From NCBI GenBank assembly GCA_039812085.1, contig JBDHZU010000043.1, positions 1 through 13,739 of the forward strand: a stretch of DNA of 13,739 bases. The letters run 5' to 3'. Numbering within the stretch: the stretch's first letter is position 1; every line of letters starts with the position of its first letter. This document shows positions 1-6,770 of this stretch, piece by piece. The notes beneath the pieces are model-generated. The model was given only the letters and a program-made list of their open reading frames with translations, did no database searches and was not told where the DNA came from. This DNA comes from JBDHZU01 sp039812085 (GTDB lineage Bacteria; Actinomycetota; Actinomycetes; S36-B12; UBA10799). A program made the translations under genes and the position numbers.

Positions 1-479
1 CGGAAGGACAATTCGAAGCCGGTGAAGGAGAAGGGCAGGATCTCGCTGCAGCGGTCCGATATGTGGCCGATCGAGGATTACCCGTTCCATGGCTGGTGGG
101 CTGGTCGTTTGGGACAGATGTGATCCTGCGACATCCAGAAATCTCCCCGGTTGCTGGCGCTGTGCTACTGAGCCCACCGTTGCGGTTCAGCACACCGGAG
201 AACTGGCAGCAATGGCGAGCAAGCGGTCGCCGGGTCCAAGCCTTCATCCCAGAACATGACGACTACGTGAAACCCGAACAAGCGCGACAAGCGCTCGCCG
301 ACTGGCCAGAGATCGAGTTAGTCGATGTTCCCGATGGCAAGCACCTGTGGATCGGGGAGAAATACGTACGACTAGCGTTGAACGCAATTGTGGCTGCGGC
401 TAACCCTGCCGCGCTGGATTCTGATGGACAGTTGCCCACACATACCGATGGGCCAATGGAAAGGTGGAGTGACCTGTGA
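1..479 (+). CDS. Alpha/beta hydrolase, 5'-truncated by the window edge
   Basis: The frame is open from base 3, so the gene starts upstream and 158 C-terminal residues are visible; the GTG at 63 is internal. The fold is an alpha/beta hydrolase. The nucleophile elbow G-W-S-F-G has its Ser codon at 105-107. A likely acid lies in E-H-D-D-Y-V-K-P about 50 residues later, and the base is the His of D-G-K-H-L-W (about 80 residues after the Ser), so the catalytic triad appears complete. The substrate cannot be told. The stop TGA overlaps the GTG start of the SDR gene in the sequence GTGA (476-479), which indicates a translationally coupled operon. The last 25 or so residues, polar and Pro/Asp-rich, extend past the hydrolase core. 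The family call is firm; the specificity (esterase, lipase-like or other) is unknown. Confidence 0.85.
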   Translation, partial: EGQFEAGEGEGQDLAAAVRYVADRGLPVPWLVGWSFGTDVILRHPEISPVAGAVLLSPPLRFSTPENWQQWRASGRRVQAFIPEHDDYVKPEQARQALADWPEIELVDVPDGKHLWIGEKYVRLALNAIVAAANPAALDSDGQLPTHTDGPMERWSDL

Positions 480-1234
480 GTCAGCTAGCAGGACGCAAGG
501 CTCTGGTAACCGGGGCCTCACGTGGAATTGGCAAGGCCATCGCCTTGGCCTATGCGCAGCAGGGTGCAGCCGTCGCGCTGTCGGCACGCAATACCGATTT
601 GCTGGATCAAGTTGCTGACGAGATCACGTCAGCCGGTGGGACAGCCGTCGTGCTTCCTGCTGACGTCATGGACGCTGATGCGGTTCACACCATGGTTAAT
701 CAGGCGACCGAAGAACTCGGTGGGCTTGATGTGCTGGTCAACAACGCGGGCGGTAACTCGTTCTCCATGCCGCTCCAGGGAATGCGATTCTCTGGTTGGC
801 AGAAGACCTTCGCGCTCAACGTCGAATCCACTGTCCATGCCTGTCAAGCGGCAATCCCGGCATTGACTGCCTCCGGGCACGGGTCGATCATCAACATCTC
901 CAGCGTGGCCGCACTGGCGGGCGCCCCGATGATGTCGCACTACGCCGCAGCCAAGCGGGCCATTAGTTCCCTGTCTGCTTCGCTGGCTTTGGAACTGGCT
1001 CATACAAATGTGCGGGTCAACGCGTTGTGTCCCGGTTGGATCGACACCGACCTGACAGAGTTCCTGCGCGCCAGCGAACAGACCGAACAAGGAGTGTTGT
1101 CCCGAGTCCCCATGCACCGCTGGGGGAAAGTCGAAGAAATCGCAGGTCCCGCCGTGTTCTTGGCCAGTGACGCATCGTCGTTCATGACCGGACAAGAGCT
1201 GGTCGTTGATGGCGGCCTTTCGGTGATGCCATGA
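476..1234 (+). CDS. SDR family NAD(P)-dependent oxidoreductase (FabG-like, classical)
   Basis: This 252-residue protein has the usual length of classical short-chain dehydrogenases. The cofactor motif T-G-A-S-R-G-I-G is at residues 12-19, N-N-A-G at 89-92, the active-site Asn at about 115, Ser at 142/143, and Y-x-x-x-K with Tyr156 and Lys160. P-G-W-I-D-T-D-L follows at 186-193, and the C-terminal end M-T-G-Q-x-L-V-V-D-G-G is also typical. Arg at 16 and Arg38 after beta-2 hint at NADP(H), but this is inference. The GTG start at 476 is supported by GGTGGAG at 463-469 with a 6-base gap and by the GTGA overlap with the preceding hydrolase. Its stop overlaps the ATG of the next hydrolase (ATGA, 1231-1234). 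It probably reduces or oxidises a keto/hydroxyl group on an acyl or alcohol substrate shared with the flanking hydrolases. The substrate is unknown. Confidence 0.93.
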   Translation: MSQLAGRKALVTGASRGIGKAIALAYAQQGAAVALSARNTDLLDQVADEITSAGGTAVVLPADVMDADAVHTMVNQATEELGGLDVLVNNAGGNSFSMPLQGMRFSGWQKTFALNVESTVHACQAAIPALTASGHGSIINISSVAALAGAPMMSHYAAAKRAISSLSASLALELAHTNVRVNALCPGWIDTDLTEFLRASEQTEQGVLSRVPMHRWGKVEEIAGPAVFLASDASSFMTGQELVVDGGLSVMP

Positions 1235-1986
1235 GCACCCCCATCGTTTTGGTTCATGCGTTCCCAGAAAACGCGCAGATGTGGAATCCCGTTGTTCAGC
1301 GGTTGACGCAGGCTGATCGAGAAGTCGTCACCTTCGATCTACCCGGTTATGGCGAGAAGGCACAGGCGGAATTGCCAGCCGAACCTGACCTCGCGTTCTT
1401 TGTGGCCGAGTTGCTGTCAGTACTGGACCAGGTAGATGCAGAGTCGTTCATCCTGGGTGGGCTGTCATTAGGCGGATATGTGACCTTGGCAGCGTTGCCG
1501 ACGGTTGCTCCCCGGCTGGCGGGAGTCATCCTGGCTGACACTAAAGCCTCCGCAGATCCGCAACCAGCAGTCGAGGTACGCCTACAGTTCGCGCAGCGAG
1601 CCGAGACGGAAGGCGTGGACTGGATTCCGGAAGCGATGCTGCCCACTGTGGTCGCCGCCGAGACCTTCACCGACCGTCCAGAGGTCATCGACGAGTTGAC
1701 CGGTCTCATGTTGGCCGCGCCTGCTGCCAGCGTCGCCTGGACTCAACGAGCGATGGCCAAACGACCCGATACCCACGACAACTTGGCGGAATTAGATGTC
1801 CCCGTGCTGGTCATCGTTGGGGAACATGACCAAGGTGCGCCGATTGCGGCAGCGCAAGCGATGGCAGATGCGGCTAGCAACAGCCAGCTAGTGGTGATTG
1901 ATGGGGTCGGACATATGAGTTCGAACGAGGACCCCGATGCTTTCGCCGCGGCTATTTCGGATTGGTTGATCAGCAACAGCCTCTAG
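1231..1986 (+). CDS. Alpha/beta fold hydrolase
   Basis: This complete 251-residue alpha/beta hydrolase is of standard length. The oxyanion region is H-A-F-P-E-N (residues 9-14), where most relatives have H-G. The nucleophile elbow is G-L-S-L-G-G with Ser79, the acid is Asp200 in G-E-H-D-Q, and the base is His228 in G-V-G-H-M. The triad is complete and there is no signal peptide, so it should be a cytoplasmic enzyme. A helical cap lies around residues 110-180. Translation starts at an ATG inside the ATGA overlap with the SDR gene and has no clear Shine-Dalgarno of its own, so it is probably coupled to it. The sequence is quite different from the first hydrolase of the operon, so this is not a recent duplication. 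It resembles 3-oxoadipate enol-lactonase or esterase-type enzymes, but the specificity is not assigned. Confidence 0.92.
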   Translation: MSTPIVLVHAFPENAQMWNPVVQRLTQADREVVTFDLPGYGEKAQAELPAEPDLAFFVAELLSVLDQVDAESFILGGLSLGGYVTLAALPTVAPRLAGVILADTKASADPQPAVEVRLQFAQRAETEGVDWIPEAMLPTVVAAETFTDRPEVIDELTGLMLAAPAASVAWTQRAMAKRPDTHDNLAELDVPVLVIVGEHDQGAPIAAAQAMADAASNSQLVVIDGVGHMSSNEDPDAFAAAISDWLISNSL

Positions 1987-2001
1987 TGAACTCGGGGTGC
2001 G

Positions 2002-2030
2002 TTGACCGGTTAGCTGTGCGTACCTTCACT
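2002..2030 (+). promoter_or_regulatory. Candidate promoter upstream of the WS/DGAT gene
   Basis: TTGACC at 2002-2007 is a good -35 box. With a 17-base spacer it faces TTCACT at 2025-2030, a poor -10 match. An alternative -10, TACCTT at 2021-2026, would be too close. A promoter is expected here because the gap of 87 bases separates the hydrolase/SDR operon from the WS/DGAT unit, but the match is weak. Confidence 0.25.
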
Positions 2031-2042
2031 TTGCGACGTATC

Positions 2043-2052
2043 CACGATCGTG
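2043..2052. promoter_or_regulatory. Perfect 10-base palindrome (possible operator) before the WS/DGAT gene
   Basis: CACGATCGTG reads the same on both strands and lies 21 bases before the WS/DGAT ATG, between the candidate promoter and the ribosome binding site. Such a position would suit a repressor site, but a palindrome of this length in a gap of this size could also be chance. Confidence 0.25.
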
Positions 2053-2062
2053 AAGATGTGAC

Positions 2063-2068
2063 GGAGGT
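2063..2068 (+). promoter_or_regulatory. Strong ribosome binding site fixing the WS/DGAT start
   Basis: GGAGGT lies five bases before the ATG at 2074. It is one of the clearest Shine-Dalgarno sequences in the window and decides the start. Confidence 0.75.
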
Positions 2069-2073
2069 AGCGA

Positions 2074-3429
2074 ATGGATCGCTTAAGTTCGCTGGACACC
2101 GCATTCCTAGACATCGAACGATCCGGCCCATCGGTCGCGGTCGGCACTGTGCTGCTGTTGCAGGGCAAAGCTCCCACGTTGGAACAACTGCGTGAGTTCA
2201 TCGGTGAACGGTTGCCCACTATGCCGAGATTTCGACAACGAGTCGTCAATAGCCGAACCAAGGTGCGGCAAGCAAAGTGGGTGAGCGCCGAGCCTGATCT
2301 GGAAAAGCACGTCACCGAAGTGACGATCGGCAAGCAGGAAACCCTCGACGACGTCATCAGTCGATTGATGGAACAGCCCATGAGTCGTCGACGACCACTG
2401 TGGGATTGCACGCTGATTCACGGGACCGGAGCAGGTACCTGGGGGTGCGTCTTCCGGATCCATCACACCGTCGCAGATGGACAAGGTGCAGTGATCCTCC
2501 TGGGTCGCACGATTGATCTTTCTCCGCAGGGTGGATTCACCCTTGCCGACGCGGTGATCTCGATGTCTTCCCATGACGACGACTCGGCAGTCGAAGACAA
2601 TCCCGACGGGTTGGCAGACAAGGCCATGAGAGCGGTCGAGGCAGGTTTCGCCGGGGTAGGTCAATTCATCGCGACCTATCCCGACACCATGCGGACCCTG
2701 GTACAGATGACCCCCAAGCGTGGGACTGATCTGACCGGACCGGTCAGCGCCAAACGTCGTTGGGTCAGTGCGTCCTATCCGCTGGACGGCTTGAAGCAGG
2801 CGCGACGGTTGGTCAAAGGCGCGACCCTCAACGACGTGGTGCTCGCCGGGGTCGCCCAGGGTTTCCGGGCATTGTTGGAAGAACGAGGCCAGGACCCCTC
2901 CAATCGCACCGTGCGGGCAGTCATGCCGGTGTCGTTGCGAACCGATGCCGAAGCCAACAACCAGGTCGCGATCCTGCCCGCGCCGCTGCCGGTCGGGCAG
3001 GAAGATCCGGCAAAACTCATCGCTGCAATTCGCACATCAACCAAGTCATCCAAGCGCAGCATGCTGCCGTTGTTGATCGATGCTTCCCGAAAGGCCGGTC
3101 AGGCTGTTACTCCCGCTCCCGTTCAACAGTTCGTATTGCGGCATACCGGACAAACAACGGAGTACTTCAGTGAGACGTTGGTGACCAACGTGATGGGGCC
3201 ACGGACGCCCATGTACTTCATGGGGCATCTCGTGCTTCACAATCGGCCGATCATCCCGATCGAAGGTGGAATGCGCATCATCGTGGGAATCACCAGCTAT
3301 CAAGACGAGTTCAACATCGGGATCACCGGTGATGGCGAACACGCGGCAGACGTCGATGTGTTGCTCGCCGGGATACTTGCGGGTTTCGATGACATCGTGG
3401 CGGCCGCCGGAGGTTTGGCGCAGCCGTGA
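2074..3429 (+). CDS. Wax ester synthase/diacylglycerol O-acyltransferase (WS/DGAT) family protein
   Basis: This 451-residue protein has the normal length of bacterial WS/DGAT enzymes, which transfer acyl groups from acyl-CoA to diacylglycerol or fatty alcohols to form storage triacylglycerol or wax esters at the membrane. The catalytic H-H-x-x-x-D-G motif is at residues 130-136 (H-H-T-V-A-D-G), preceded by R-P-L-W at 107-110. In the C-terminal half are N-D at 253-254, M-P-V-S-L-R at 284-289 and T-N-V-M-G-P at 371-376, all in the places expected for the family. The N-terminal L-S-S-L-D-T-A-F-L also matches. An acidic, poorly conserved stretch (about 163-180) links the two halves. The strong GGAGGT site fixes the ATG. 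The stop overlaps the GTG start of the next gene (GTGA). The family call is firm; whether it makes triacylglycerol, wax ester or another acyl ester cannot be read from sequence. Confidence 0.95.
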   Translation: MDRLSSLDTAFLDIERSGPSVAVGTVLLLQGKAPTLEQLREFIGERLPTMPRFRQRVVNSRTKVRQAKWVSAEPDLEKHVTEVTIGKQETLDDVISRLMEQPMSRRRPLWDCTLIHGTGAGTWGCVFRIHHTVADGQGAVILLGRTIDLSPQGGFTLADAVISMSSHDDDSAVEDNPDGLADKAMRAVEAGFAGVGQFIATYPDTMRTLVQMTPKRGTDLTGPVSAKRRWVSASYPLDGLKQARRLVKGATLNDVVLAGVAQGFRALLEERGQDPSNRTVRAVMPVSLRTDAEANNQVAILPAPLPVGQEDPAKLIAAIRTSTKSSKRSMLPLLIDASRKAGQAVTPAPVQQFVLRHTGQTTEYFSETLVTNVMGPRTPMYFMGHLVLHNRPIIPIEGGMRIIVGITSYQDEFNIGITGDGEHAADVDVLLAGILAGFDDIVAAAGGLAQP

Positions 3430-4112
3430 GCGATGTCGGCCAGCTACTCAGCTTCGTGATTCCGGTCGCGCTGGGTTCGGCGATTAGTCCACTGTTGCTG
3501 GTCACCCAAGTCGGCATCCTGTCGCAGAACGATCGTCCCCGGCCCAAGGCGATGGCTTTCCTCGCTGGGGCTGTTGCTGCGCTTTGTGTGTGGGCGCTGA
3601 TCGTGTCCACCGCCCTCATGGCTTTGGTGAACAAAGTAGAAGAGTTGGCGATCCATGAGATCGGTGTGCTGGACCGGATTCTGGGAATCGTGTTGTTGCT
3701 TGTTGCCGGCTACCTGATTCTGGTGCCAGAACGGCAGAAAGATAGCGACGGCAGCAACGATCACAGCGAGGTCGCTACTGCCGCATCCTCTGGCGGGTTG
3801 GTCAAATCGTTGAGCTTCGGATTTGTCATGCAGGTGCGAGATATCTCCAGCATCGTGCTGTTTATTTCTGCCATCCAGCACATTGACACCTCAACGGTTC
3901 CAGCGCTGGTGAAGTGGTTAATTGGGGTCGGTCTTATCTGCATCACGACAGTCACAATGTGGGTGCCGTTGTTTGTGAAGGTAAGGATTCCCACAGCATT
4001 CCTGCAACGGATCAAACCTGCCGCCGAGTGGGCGCGTCAACACTTACGTCAAATCAGCATTGGAGTCTGTTTGGTGTTCGGTTGTTACCTCATCATTCGA
4101 GGCTTCTTCTAA
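3426..4112 (+). CDS. GAP/Sap-family (glycolipid addressing protein-like) membrane protein
   Basis: This 228-residue integral membrane protein has six predicted helices at about 7-30, 41-65, 79-100, 127-150, 160-184 and 207-226, and a hydrophilic Asp/Ser/His-rich loop at 101-125. The start of helix 1, with L-G-S-A-I-S-P, and the overall six-helix plan resemble the GAP/Sap family. In mycobacteria members of that family are needed to move glycopeptidolipids or sulfolipid-1 to the cell surface. The GTG start overlaps the WS/DGAT stop (GTGA, 3426-3429), and GGAGG lies at 3409-3413 with a long 12-base gap, so it is probably translated by coupling to the acyltransferase. The context suggests export or placement of an acylated lipid made by the neighbour. 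The family assignment is from memory of its features, not a search; a LysE-type exporter is the alternative. Confidence 0.75.
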   Translation: MSDVGQLLSFVIPVALGSAISPLLLVTQVGILSQNDRPRPKAMAFLAGAVAALCVWALIVSTALMALVNKVEELAIHEIGVLDRILGIVLLLVAGYLILVPERQKDSDGSNDHSEVATAASSGGLVKSLSFGFVMQVRDISSIVLFISAIQHIDTSTVPALVKWLIGVGLICITTVTMWVPLFVKVRIPTAFLQRIKPAAEWARQHLRQISIGVCLVFGCYLIIRGFF

Positions 4113-4139
4113 AACGAGTAGGCGATACGGTGATACGTG

Positions 4140-4970
4140 ATGTCTGAAACTCACACTGACGTGCAGGCCAGCGGCTGGAGCTCGATCAATCCACCCGAAT
4201 CGTGGCCCCTAGATGTTGACCGACCCCTGTGGGCATTAGTGGGGGCGGAGTTCCGCAGTTTCTGGAAGATGCCGATGGAAGTTCCCGTCATCGTGGTCAT
4301 CAATATCGGGCTGTGTCTGGGCGTCTGGTTTCTGATCAGTCCGTCAGCGGTGACTCGTTACACCGCGATCGTGTTCCTACCGGTCGCCTTGGCCGCTTGG
4401 GCCTTTGCCGATGTCCCGAGCACCAACCTGTTCGGTAACCATCCGGACTATGCGCTGCAGTACTTGAACGACCCACACAAGCTACGCCGAATGATCACCG
4501 TCAAGAACATCGCGTTGTGGATACTCGTGACGCCTGTATGTGTGTTGACCTCGCTTGGGCTTGCTCCCGGTTATGACCGACCTGTCGTGTCCGCCGCAAT
4601 CACGGTCGCGATTTTGGTGCTGCCATTCGCTTATCTGGGATTAGCGGCCTGCATGGCTCCGTTGCTGCCGTTTCATCCGATGGATTGGCAGCAACGCCTG
4701 CGGCGCAAGGACACCTGGGTGCGCTATGCGCTGGCGTTGGGTATTGCCTACTTTGCATTGACTATGCCGGCAGCGTGGTTAGCGCTTGGGCCGTTCTGGT
4801 TGATTCAGCATTTCTTTGGGGTCGAGCAAGACCATCTGCTGCTTGCCGCGCTGCTCATGACTCCCTGGGTATTGATCCTGTGGCGTCTGTTGCTGCGGCT
4901 ATCAACTTGGATTACGTCCAAACGCAAGGAATGGCTGATCGATTTCTTAGAGCATCCTGAGCGTGGATAG
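4140..4970 (+). CDS. Six-helix integral membrane protein of unknown function
   Basis: I do not recognise a named family. The 276-residue protein has a soluble N-terminal stretch of about 48 residues (Pro/Trp-rich, S-I-N-P-P-E-S-W-P), then hydrophobic segments at about 49-68, 74-92, 122-140, 149-172, 196-222 and 233-255, and a basic C-terminal tail. A cytoplasm-like loop at 98-119 holds N-H-P-D-Y and D-P-H-K-L-R-R, and another at 180-193 is Arg/Lys-rich. The layout is like the membrane subunit of an ABC-2-type exporter, but no ATPase is nearby in the window. GTG (4137) and ATG (4140) are adjacent; I prefer the ATG. Only a weak AGTAGG precedes it. It lies 27 bases after the GAP-like gene, in the same direction, and before a strong terminator, so it is probably the last gene of the lipid unit. 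Confidence 0.8.
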   Translation: MSETHTDVQASGWSSINPPESWPLDVDRPLWALVGAEFRSFWKMPMEVPVIVVINIGLCLGVWFLISPSAVTRYTAIVFLPVALAAWAFADVPSTNLFGNHPDYALQYLNDPHKLRRMITVKNIALWILVTPVCVLTSLGLAPGYDRPVVSAAITVAILVLPFAYLGLAACMAPLLPFHPMDWQQRLRRKDTWVRYALALGIAYFALTMPAAWLALGPFWLIQHFFGVEQDHLLLAALLMTPWVLILWRLLLRLSTWITSKRKEWLIDFLEHPERG

Positions 4971-4973
4971 TCA

Positions 4974-5010
4974 GATGCCCGGCGCACCGCAGTTGCAGTG
5001 GCCGGGCATC
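4974..5010. terminator. Bidirectional hairpin terminator between convergent operons
   Basis: GATGCCCGGC at 4974-4983 pairs perfectly with GCCGGGCATC at 5001-5010. Inside, CAC (4985-4987) can also pair with GTG (4998-5000) with one bulged G. It starts 3 bases after the stop of the 6TM gene and lies 12 bases past the stop of ccr on the other strand, so it can serve both. There is no U-tract, as is common in actinobacteria. Confidence 0.75.
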
Positions 5011-5022
5011 AAACGTCGTCGT

Positions 5023-6360
5023 CTAGATATTGCGGAAGCGGTTGATCTGCTTCTCGAACTTGGCCCGCTTCTGGGGATCTGTCACGCCTAGGCCTTCTTC
5101 CGGAGACAGGCAAAGGACGCCGACCTTGCCCTGGTGCTTGTTCTGATGCACCTCGAGTGCTGCTTCGCCGGCATTTTCCAGGCTGAAGCTCTTAGACAGC
5201 GTGGGATGGATTAGACCCTTGTCCACCAAACGGTTAGCTTCGAAGCTCTCGCGGTAGTTGGCGAAGTGTGAACCGATGATGCGCTTGAGGTTCATCCAGA
5301 AGTAGCGGTTGTCGTACTCGTGCATGTATCCCGAGGTTGATGCGCAGGTCACGATCGTGCCGCCCTTGCGGGTGACGTAGACGCTGGCACCGAAGGTTTC
5401 GCGACCCGGGTGTTCGTAGACGATGTCTACGTCTTCTCCACCGGTCAGCTCGCGGATTTGCTTACCCAGACGATTCCATTCCTTCGGATCTTGGGTGGTC
5501 TCGTCTTTCCAGAATTTGTAGCCCTCTGCCTTGCGGTCGATGATCAACTCAGCGCCCATCTCGCGGCAAATGTTCGCCTTGTCTTCGCTGGAGACCACGC
5601 AGATTGGGGTGGCACCACCATTGAGGGCGTACTGGGTGGCGTAGGAGCCGAGCCCGCCGCTGGCACCCCAGATCAGCACGTTGTCACCCTGCTTCATCCC
5701 GGCGCCGTTGCGGCTGACGAGCTGTCGGTAGGCGGTGGAGTTGACCAGACCTGGGCAAGCGGCTTCTTCCCAGGTGAGGTGACCGGGCTTATGCATGAGT
5801 TGGTTGGACTTGACCAGAGCAATCTGAGCCAGGCCACCGAAGTTTGTCTCGAACCCCCAGATGCGCTGTTCGGGGTCCATCATCGTGTCGTTGTGTCCGG
5901 CGGCGTCTTCCAGTTCCACCGACAGGCAGTGGGCGACGACTTGGTCGCCGGGCTTCCACGCGGTCACGCCGGGGCCAGTGCGCAGTACAACGCCGGACAG
6001 GTCTGAACCGAGGACGTGGTACGGCAGGTCATGGCGCTTGGTCAGGTCAGACAGACGTCCGTATCGCTCGAGGAAGCGGAAGGTGGACACAGGCTCGAAG
6101 ATGCTGGACCACACGGTGTTGTAGTTGATGGCCGATGCCATCACCGCGACGAATGCCTCACCTGGACCCAGTTCGGGAAGCGCAACATCTTCGATATGCA
6201 GTGACTTGCGGGGATCCTTGTCCCGGGAGGCAAGGCCGTCGAACATCGTCTCTTCGTCCTTGTGCAAGGTGACGGCACGGTAGGACTCTGGCAAGGCCAG
6301 GGAGTTGAAGTCGGCGCTTTCGGTATCGCCAGCCAAGATCGCGTCGAGAATCTGTTGCAC
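5023..6360 (-). CDS. ccr: Crotonyl-CoA carboxylase/reductase
   Basis: This 445-residue protein is a medium-chain dehydrogenase/reductase that converts crotonyl-CoA, CO2 and NADPH to ethylmalonyl-CoA, the key step of the ethylmalonyl-CoA pathway, and also supplies polyketide extender units. The catalytic-domain start S-A-I-N-Y-N-T-V-W, the W-G-F-E-T-N-F-G-G stretch and the G-S-H-F-A-N-Y stretch are characteristic. Asn81, Phe170, Glu171 and His365, the residues reported to hold CO2 in the Kitasatospora setae enzyme, are all present at those same numbers, so true carboxylation is expected. The NADPH-binding G-A-S-G-G-L-G-S is at 232-239. Translation starts at GTG with GGAGG seven bases upstream. 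A 113-base gap separates it from the small membrane-protein gene before it, enough for its own promoter, though I could not see a clear one. The shared hairpin at 4974-5010 ends the transcript. Confidence 0.97.
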   Translation of the reverse strand: MQQILDAILAGDTESADFNSLALPESYRAVTLHKDEETMFDGLASRDKDPRKSLHIEDVALPELGPGEAFVAVMASAINYNTVWSSIFEPVSTFRFLERYGRLSDLTKRHDLPYHVLGSDLSGVVLRTGPGVTAWKPGDQVVAHCLSVELEDAAGHNDTMMDPEQRIWGFETNFGGLAQIALVKSNQLMHKPGHLTWEEAACPGLVNSTAYRQLVSRNGAGMKQGDNVLIWGASGGLGSYATQYALNGGATPICVVSSEDKANICREMGAELIIDRKAEGYKFWKDETTQDPKEWNRLGKQIRELTGGEDVDIVYEHPGRETFGASVYVTRKGGTIVTCASTSGYMHEYDNRYFWMNLKRIIGSHFANYRESFEANRLVDKGLIHPTLSKSFSLENAGEAALEVHQNKHQGKVGVLCLSPEEGLGVTDPQKRAKFEKQINRFRNI

Positions 6361-6367
6361 GGTGTTG

Positions 6368-6372
6368 CCTCC
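6368..6372 (-). promoter_or_regulatory. Ribosome binding site fixing the GTG start of ccr
   Basis: Read on the minus strand this is GGAGG, seven bases before the GTG at 6360-6358. It supports the GTG and the N-terminus M-Q-Q-I-L over any later ATG. Confidence 0.7.
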
Positions 6373-6473
6373 GGTGAGTTCGCAAGCGGGTGCTCGGCGG
6401 CTGGGATTCAGTCGTCAAGCCGCAGAAAACGTCCGGCCAGCGTACCTAGCGGCCTCAACGGGGGATGCAGCAG

Positions 6474-6752
6474 TCAGGGTTGAGCCGTGAGCGACCCGGT
6501 GGGTGTGGTGCTCTCGGGCTGATCCAGGGTGTGCTGGGTGGTCCACCACGCGGCGACCAACACGGCGAGCAGTAGCGCCATGAATAGGCCAAGGACGATG
6601 AGTTTCTTAGCGATGCTGACCAGCAGCACAACGGCGATAAGCAGGGCAACGCCCAGCACGACCCACGGGCTTACTCCGTCGGTGACCGAATCCAGCCAAC
6701 TATGGGCCTGATCGAGCTGGCCGTCAGCCAGTAGTCGACTCGATGCACCCAT
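6474..6752 (-). CDS. Small two-helix membrane protein of unknown function
   Basis: This 92-residue protein has two long hydrophobic segments at about 29-47 and 50-70, joined by an A-K-K turn, a short amphipathic N-terminal region rich in Asp and Gln (L-A-D-G-Q-L-D-Q-A-H-S-W-L), and a polar Thr/Pro/Ser tail. By the positive-inside rule the K-K turn is cytoplasmic and both ends are outside. I do not recognise the family. It begins 18 bases after the stop of the epimerase gene on the same strand, which suggests cotranscription, and ends 113 bases before ccr. There is no strong Shine-Dalgarno before the ATG. The hydrophobic pattern and clean fit in the gap make it likely to be real, but its link to the ethylmalonyl-CoA enzymes is only positional. 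Confidence 0.65.
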   Translation of the reverse strand: MGASSRLLADGQLDQAHSWLDSVTDGVSPWVVLGVALLIAVVLLVSIAKKLIVLGLFMALLLAVLVAAWWTTQHTLDQPESTTPTGSLTAQP

Positions 6753-6770
6753 GGGGTGATTCTGGCCGGG

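Noticed and set aside
63..65. GTG at 63 as the start of the first hydrolase
   Set aside because: The same frame is open to base 3 and the upstream residues fit the family (Gly/Glu-rich loop and helix before the nucleophile strand), so the real start is outside the window.
629..1195. 188-codon open frame antisense to the SDR gene
   Set aside because: The SDR motifs on the plus strand are complete; the minus-strand product is His/Gly/Arg-rich and matches nothing.
2107..2664. 185-codon open frame antisense to the WS/DGAT gene
   Set aside because: It covers the H-H-x-x-x-D-G region of a clear acyltransferase and has no supporting start or family features.
5410..6006. 198-codon open frame antisense to ccr
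   Set aside because: It is a codon-bias shadow of a very well conserved ccr gene; the translation has no recognisable domain and no good ribosome site.
6361..6473. Search for a promoter or small gene in the gap before ccr
   Set aside because: I saw no -35/-10 pair with acceptable spacing and no credible small frame; only the GGAGG before ccr could be supported.
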